Source: Sulfuritalea sp. (GTDB lineage Bacteria; Pseudomonadota; Gammaproteobacteria; Burkholderiales; Rhodocyclaceae). Taken from it: a stretch of 64,000 nucleotides of DNA. The translations under genes and the position numbers were made by a program. How positions within the stretch are numbered: position 1 is the first letter of the stretch; every line of letters begins with the position of its first letter. The notes beneath the pieces are model-generated. The model had not been told where the DNA came from, made no database searches, and saw only the letters and a list, made by a program, of their open reading frames with translations. Location of the stretch: assembly GCA_023229545.1 (NCBI GenBank), contig JALNZB010000018.1, forward strand, positions 11,154-75,153. Reading direction: 5' to 3'. Shown here in pieces: positions 60,523 through 64,000 of this stretch.

Positions 60523-62076
60523 CTATTCGGCGGGCTCGGCGCCGCGAATCTGTCCGTTGACGCGATTGAGGCTGGTATTGAAATCGGATAGGCGGACACC
60601 CATCGCCACCACCGTCGATTGGCCCGGCGCCAATGTTCCGGGCAGCGAATATTCCCGGTGGAAAGTGCTGTTCTGCACGGCACCCGCCACGCGCAGATTG
60701 CGCAGCGCAATCGGGCTGCGGTTGGTGACGCGCAAACCGAGATTGCCATTGACATCGGCCACCGCTTCCACCTGCACATAGTTGCCGGGATTGCGCGGCA
60801 GATCGAGGCGCGCCAGTGAAGAACCGGCGCGCTTGCCGATGTCCGAATCCGAAGCGGCGGCCAGCTTGAAGTGCTCGATGGCTTTGGCCGGATTACTGGC
60901 GCCTTGCGCCATATTGCCCAGCACGTAATGCGCGGCAGCCGTCGGCAACAACGCGTTGCTGCGTTCCAGATCGCTTTGCGCACCCGCTGCGTTGCCGAGG
61001 CGTTTGCGCGTCAGGCCGCGATTCAGAAAATGGGCGTAGTACTCACCGTTGCGCTGGATCGCCTCGCCATACTCATGTTCGGCTTCCGCGACGCGCCCCA
61101 GCTTCTTCAGGGCATCGCCGCGCAGGGCATGGAACATCGCCTCGCGCGGCTCCAGCTTGATGGCGCGCTCCGCTTGCGCCAGGGCATGGGCCGGGTCCTT
61201 TGCCAGCGACTTGCGGCCTTCGTCGTGCGCCGCATAGGCGGGCTTCGAGATCGACAGAAAAGCCATTTTGCGTTTGTATACGTCCTCGCCGCGATACAGG
61301 TTTGCCGGCAAGCCCGCCGCCTTGCTGCGATTGGCATCGACGCGCTCCTGCGAGGGCGGATGGGTGGCGAACATGCCGGCCAGCCAACCGGGCGACTTGC
61401 TGCCCGACAGGCGCACGAAGGTTTCCTGCAACTCCACCGCCGCGCGCGGATCGTAGCCGGCGCGCACCATGTAGTCGATGCCGTAGTGATCGGCCTCCAG
61501 TTCATGTTCGCGCCCGAAGCGAAAGCCGAGCAGCGTCGCCCCGCCCGCTGCGGCAAAGTCGATCAGGTCGGAATGCCGGTTGTCGGCGGCCAGCACCGAA
61601 ATGATCGCCGCACCCGCCGACAGCAGGATGCCGCGCTCCATCGAACTGGCCCCATGGCGGGCGGCGGCGTGCACGATTTCGTGCGACAGTACCGCCGCCA
61701 GCTCGGCCTCGCTCTTCAACTCCGTCAGCAGGCCGCGATTGATCGCCAGCTTGCCGCCGGGCAAGGCCCAGGCATTAGGCACTGAATCGTTGATGACGAC
61801 GAACTCGAAGGGGAGATTGGGCCGGTCGCTGACGCGCACCAGCTTCTGCCCTACTTCATTGACATAGGCCGCAAGCTGCGGATCGAGAATGAACTTGCCG
61901 CCGGCTGATTGCTGGTTTTGCAGATAGTGCTGGACTCCCAGCCTGATTTCCTGCTGCTCCGACATCCAGGACAATTCGGTCTGCTTCGTCACCGGATTGG
62001 TGGCGCAGCCGCCCGTGATGATCGCGGCCAGACACAACAGACCGCTACGGAGGCATCGAAAAGCGAGTCCGATCAT
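60523..62076 (-). CDS. M48-family metalloprotease lipoprotein with TPR repeats
   Basis: A 517-residue protein. A lipoprotein signal (lipobox TGGC near residue 24) is followed by the M48 peptidase domain with the zinc motif HEIVHAAARH and the third ligand in ELEADHYGIDYM. TPR-like helices follow (about 265-395), then a C-terminal beta domain with NLGLRVTNRSPIALRNLRVAG. BepA of E. coli has the same peptidase-TPR plan and guards outer membrane protein assembly. It converges on moeA with a 9-bp gap. Confidence 0.88.
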   Translation of the reverse strand: MIGLAFRCLRSGLLCLAAIITGGCATNPVTKQTELSWMSEQQEIRLGVQHYLQNQQSAGGKFILDPQLAAYVNEVGQKLVRVSDRPNLPFEFVVINDSVPNAWALPGGKLAINRGLLTELKSEAELAAVLSHEIVHAAARHGASSMERGILLSAGAAIISVLAADNRHSDLIDFAAAGGATLLGFRFGREHELEADHYGIDYMVRAGYDPRAAVELQETFVRLSGSKSPGWLAGMFATHPPSQERVDANRSKAAGLPANLYRGEDVYKRKMAFLSISKPAYAAHDEGRKSLAKDPAHALAQAERAIKLEPREAMFHALRGDALKKLGRVAEAEHEYGEAIQRNGEYYAHFLNRGLTRKRLGNAAGAQSDLERSNALLPTAAAHYVLGNMAQGASNPAKAIEHFKLAAASDSDIGKRAGSSLARLDLPRNPGNYVQVEAVADVNGNLGLRVTNRSPIALRNLRVAGAVQNSTFHREYSLPGTLAPGQSTVVAMGVRLSDFNTSLNRVNGQIRGAEPAE

Positions 62077-62079
62077 GGG

Positions 62080-63039
62080 CTACGCCGTCCCCAGCCAGAA
62101 CGCCACGTCCATCGTGAGGAACTCGTCCCAGGGCACGTAGTGGGAGCCGTCGCAAGAAAAGGTCAGGCCGACAATGCCGTTGAAGAGATTCAGCGTGCCG
62201 CTGCGAAGATAGAACATCTCGTCGACGAAACGCAGCGAACCCAGCGTGTCGAGGATGGCGCGAATTCGCTCCTTCGGCACCACCGCATCGGCGGGATAGG
62301 GATGCTTCGGATAGGCAAGGCAGATGTCCGGATCGACCAGAGTCTGGATATCGAACAGGCGGTAGCGATAGGGATCGTCGAGAGTCCAATACACGGCGCG
62401 GCTGCTCGAAAAGTGCAGGATGATGTGATACATGCCGTGATCGACCATCAACTCCTCGACAACGCCGAGCACGACGTTCAACTGGCGGTCCATCTCGCTC
62501 TCGCTGCGAGTCTGGTAAAAAACCTGGCTGCGGATTGACGGATCGCCGCGCAATTGCCGCCACTGGTGCTTTTCCTCGAAACGCTCCCGCGTCAGCGGCA
62601 GGTCGCCAAGGTAAAAATCGGCGCCGAGAAATCCGAGGGCGACACCGTCGGCGCCGCGCACCAACTGGATGGCGGTCAGCCCCGGTCGCCGCTGGCGCAA
62701 GGTGATGTAGGAACGCGACAGCAGGAAACCCGTGCCCGGCTGGGATTCGCGCATGTAGGGCCGATGCGAGCGGTCGCGACCGAAATCCGCCTCTTCGACG
62801 CCCGCGGCGCTGACATTGTCGGAAATCTGTACGCCGTCGACATTCATGGCGTACAGGTAGCGGCAATGCGGCACGCCAGGAAACAGGCGCGCCAGCTCGG
62901 CGTTGAGTCCGGCGCGACTGCCCCAGACGACCGAGCTGGCCTGCGCCGCGCAACGCAGCGGCTCCTCGATGATCTGCTTCAGCGCCGCGCGTTGCAGGGC
63001 AACGCTCTCCTGAAGTGTGGCGCCTCCGTTCGGCATCAT
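62080..63039 (-). CDS. Cache (PDC sensor)-domain protein
   Basis: About 319 residues. The N-terminal part (about 10-160) resembles the PDC/Cache ligand-binding domain, with a long helix, then YAMNVDGVQISDN, RDRSHRPYMRES and SRSYITLRQRRPGLTAIQLV. The C-terminal part (about 180-319) is unassigned (VPWDEFLTMDVAFWLG). There is no membrane segment or signal peptide, unlike ordinary Cache receptors, so a cytoplasmic sensor is likely. It lies 3 bp downstream-adjacent to the M48 gene on the same strand, which it precedes. Confidence 0.75.
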   Translation of the reverse strand: MMPNGGATLQESVALQRAALKQIIEEPLRCAAQASSVVWGSRAGLNAELARLFPGVPHCRYLYAMNVDGVQISDNVSAAGVEEADFGRDRSHRPYMRESQPGTGFLLSRSYITLRQRRPGLTAIQLVRGADGVALGFLGADFYLGDLPLTRERFEEKHQWRQLRGDPSIRSQVFYQTRSESEMDRQLNVVLGVVEELMVDHGMYHIILHFSSSRAVYWTLDDPYRYRLFDIQTLVDPDICLAYPKHPYPADAVVPKERIRAILDTLGSLRFVDEMFYLRSGTLNLFNGIVGLTFSCDGSHYVPWDEFLTMDVAFWLGTA

Positions 63040-63089
63040 GTGCAAGTTTGTCCGATGAAAATTTCGACCCGGCTGATTTTACGCGACGC

Positions 63090-63115
63090 CGAAAGTCGGC
63101 GCTGACGAGACGGCG
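63090..63115 (+). repeat. Dispersed 26-bp repeat, intergenic copy
   Basis: A single difference from the consensus (CTGACG for CTGGCG). It lies in the divergent spacer between the cache-domain gene and the 108-residue protein gene, 40 bp before the latter. Confidence 0.85.
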
Positions 63116-63155
63116 GTTCGTGGTATTTTGGAAATCATCTTCCACGAACCAGACC

Positions 63156-63482
63156 ATGAACGATAACCCAAGTTGCCCGCTGGGCACCGTGCCCGACCAT
63201 TCCGGCCTGGTCGTGGTGGAACTCAACCCGCCGCTGCCGCTGAACGATTACCTCGAAGCCATGAAGCTGGCCGACGCCGAGGCCACCACCCGTCTCGGCA
63301 GCTTCATGCTTCTATCATGGTATGACCGCGATCGCGACTTCGAGTCGCCCCAGCATTCCAGCGAATGCCACTCCGCTGGCGCCATGCCCGGCTATGAGGT
63401 CTACGGCCTGTACCACGGCGCCACGTTGATGGTGAACATCGAACAGGGCCGCTTCGTGTTTTTCTACTTGCCGCTGGAATGA
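63156..63482 (+). CDS. Conserved-looking 108-residue protein of unknown function
   Basis: The ATG at 63156 starts MNDNPSCPLGTVPDHSG. Hallmarks are RLGSFMLLSWYDRDRDFESPQHSSECH and VYGLYHGATLMVNIEQGRFVFFYLPLE, a compact soluble domain with two cysteines. No membrane segment. The family is not recognised. A nearly perfect copy of the dispersed repeat lies in its upstream region. Confidence 0.65.
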   Translation: MNDNPSCPLGTVPDHSGLVVVELNPPLPLNDYLEAMKLADAEATTRLGSFMLLSWYDRDRDFESPQHSSECHSAGAMPGYEVYGLYHGATLMVNIEQGRFVFFYLPLE

Positions 63483-63545
63483 CTGCCCGGCGGCGTCCCT
63501 GAACAGCACTTGAATTCCTGTAGCTTATAAACTACAATTACCGCA

Positions 63546-63965
63546 GTGATCGAAATCCATCGTTACCAGTTGGAAGACGGCAGCACGCCGGTGGCGCAAT
63601 GGCTGACGGGTCTGCGCGATGTCCGAGCGCGGGCGCGGATCGAAGTTCGTTTGCGGCGAGTGATGATCGGCAACTTCGGGGACTGCAAAGCCGTCGGTGA
63701 AGGCGTAACCGAGCTGCGGGTCGATACCGGTGCCGGCTATCGCGTCTACTTCGGTCAGCATGGTCAGGCGCTTGTCATTCTTCTGTGCGGCGGGGACAAG
63801 GGTTCGCAGCAGGCTGACATCAAACGCGCGAAGGACTTTTGGGCAGACTGGAAACGGAGAAATGGTATGGACGCCTCCCACCCGCTGAGCACTAAACACG
63901 AGTTATCCACCGCGCCGGTCACCTCTGGTCATAGAGGGACCGCCGGCGCCCGGCGCCGTGGATAA
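63546..63965 (+). CDS. RelE/ParE-family toxin (addiction module killer type)
   Basis: The first 100 residues match the killer proteins of the RelE/ParE superfamily (MIEIHRYQLEDGSTPVAQWL, GVTELRVDTGAGYRVYFGQ, LLCGGDKGSQQADIKRAKDFW). Such toxins usually end at about this point and are followed by an HTH antitoxin gene. Here the frame continues for some 38 unrelated residues (WKRRNGMDASHPLSTKHELS...) into an inverted repeat, and no antitoxin is visible before the window edge. The tail suggests a lost stop or a rearranged 3' end. Confidence 0.75.
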   Translation: MIEIHRYQLEDGSTPVAQWLTGLRDVRARARIEVRLRRVMIGNFGDCKAVGEGVTELRVDTGAGYRVYFGQHGQALVILLCGGDKGSQQADIKRAKDFWADWKRRNGMDASHPLSTKHELSTAPVTSGHRGTAGARRRG

Positions 63966-63968
63966 CTC
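63900..63968. repeat. Imperfect 19-bp inverted repeat at the right edge
   Basis: Arm GAGTTATCCACCGCGCCGG at 63900-63918 matches the reverse complement of 63950-63968 at 18 of 19 bases, with a 31-nt loop. Each arm holds TTATCCAC, one base short of the DnaA-box consensus TTATCCACA. Confidence 0.85.
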
Positions 63969-64000
63969 TGCGGTAGTGGATGGGTAAGGGGGTGGACCCT

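Overview
This 64 kb window is GC-rich chromosomal DNA of a Gram-negative bacterium. Gene content and order point to a betaproteobacterium. The markers are the gyrA-serC-pheA-hisC-tyrA-aroA/cmk-rpsA-ihfB-lapA-lapB block, ompA-ubiG-gph, mltG-tmk-holB-tatD, and LPS inner-core heptose genes. Orphan DUF5610, flagellar-cap-like and FAD/Fe-S genes suggest a member of the Rhodocyclales/Nitrosomonadales group; that placement is inference, since no 16S gene is present.

Layout. 0-5.9 kb: the N-terminus of a probable diguanylate cyclase running off the left edge, a NarL-type two-component pair, tRNA-Thr(TGT) with its terminator, a small periplasmic protein, tmRNA, then gph, ubiG and an OmpA-family gene on the minus strand. 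6-7.4 kb: an amidohydrolase of the MTA/SAH deaminase type. 7.5-25.2 kb: one long plus-strand run linking gyrase, serine synthesis, aromatic amino acid synthesis (pheA, hisC, tyrA, an aroA-cmk fusion), ribosomal protein S1, IHF-beta, LapA/LapB, UDP-glucose dehydrogenase, heptose kinase and epimerase, and cysM. 25.3-29.4 kb: a minus-strand, translationally coupled operon mltG-tmk-holB-tatD-ankyrin lipoprotein. 29.4-41.1 kb: ygfZ, an NRDE protein, a YkuD transpeptidase, tadA, ppdK, an ankyrin membrane protein, ETF-QO, rlmJ, an rluF/rluB-type pseudouridine synthase, an orphan FliD-like protein and an HDOD protein. 41.2-46.6 kb: a three-gene redox cluster (geranylgeranyl-reductase-like flavoprotein, 2x4Fe-4S protein, FAD-linked oxidase) followed by lolD and lolC/E.

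46.6-49.5 kb is an accessory islet: a DUF2806-like protein, a TumE/TumA-type pair, a VapC remnant with an in-frame stop, and ccdAB. 49.5-64 kb returns to core genes: a phosphoglycerate-mutase-like gene, recJ, a rhodanese/metallo-beta-lactamase protein, prfC, a DUF5610 protein, an OB-fold periplasmic protein, a secreted cysteine-repeat protein, moaA, moeA, an M48 lipoprotein protease and a cache-domain protein. It ends with a RelE-like toxin gene that runs into a 19-bp inverted repeat.

The two most unusual signals are not genes. One is a dispersed ~26-bp repeat with core AAAGTCGGCGCTGGCGA. It occurs about ten times, between genes and inside genes. In five genes it is read in the same frame, giving variants of KVGAG(E/D/K)T(A/V). 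The other is a perfect four-copy heptamer (CCCTTCC) inside the essential aroA-cmk fusion, where loss or gain of one unit would shift the frame. No CRISPR array, prophage or intact insertion sequence was seen.
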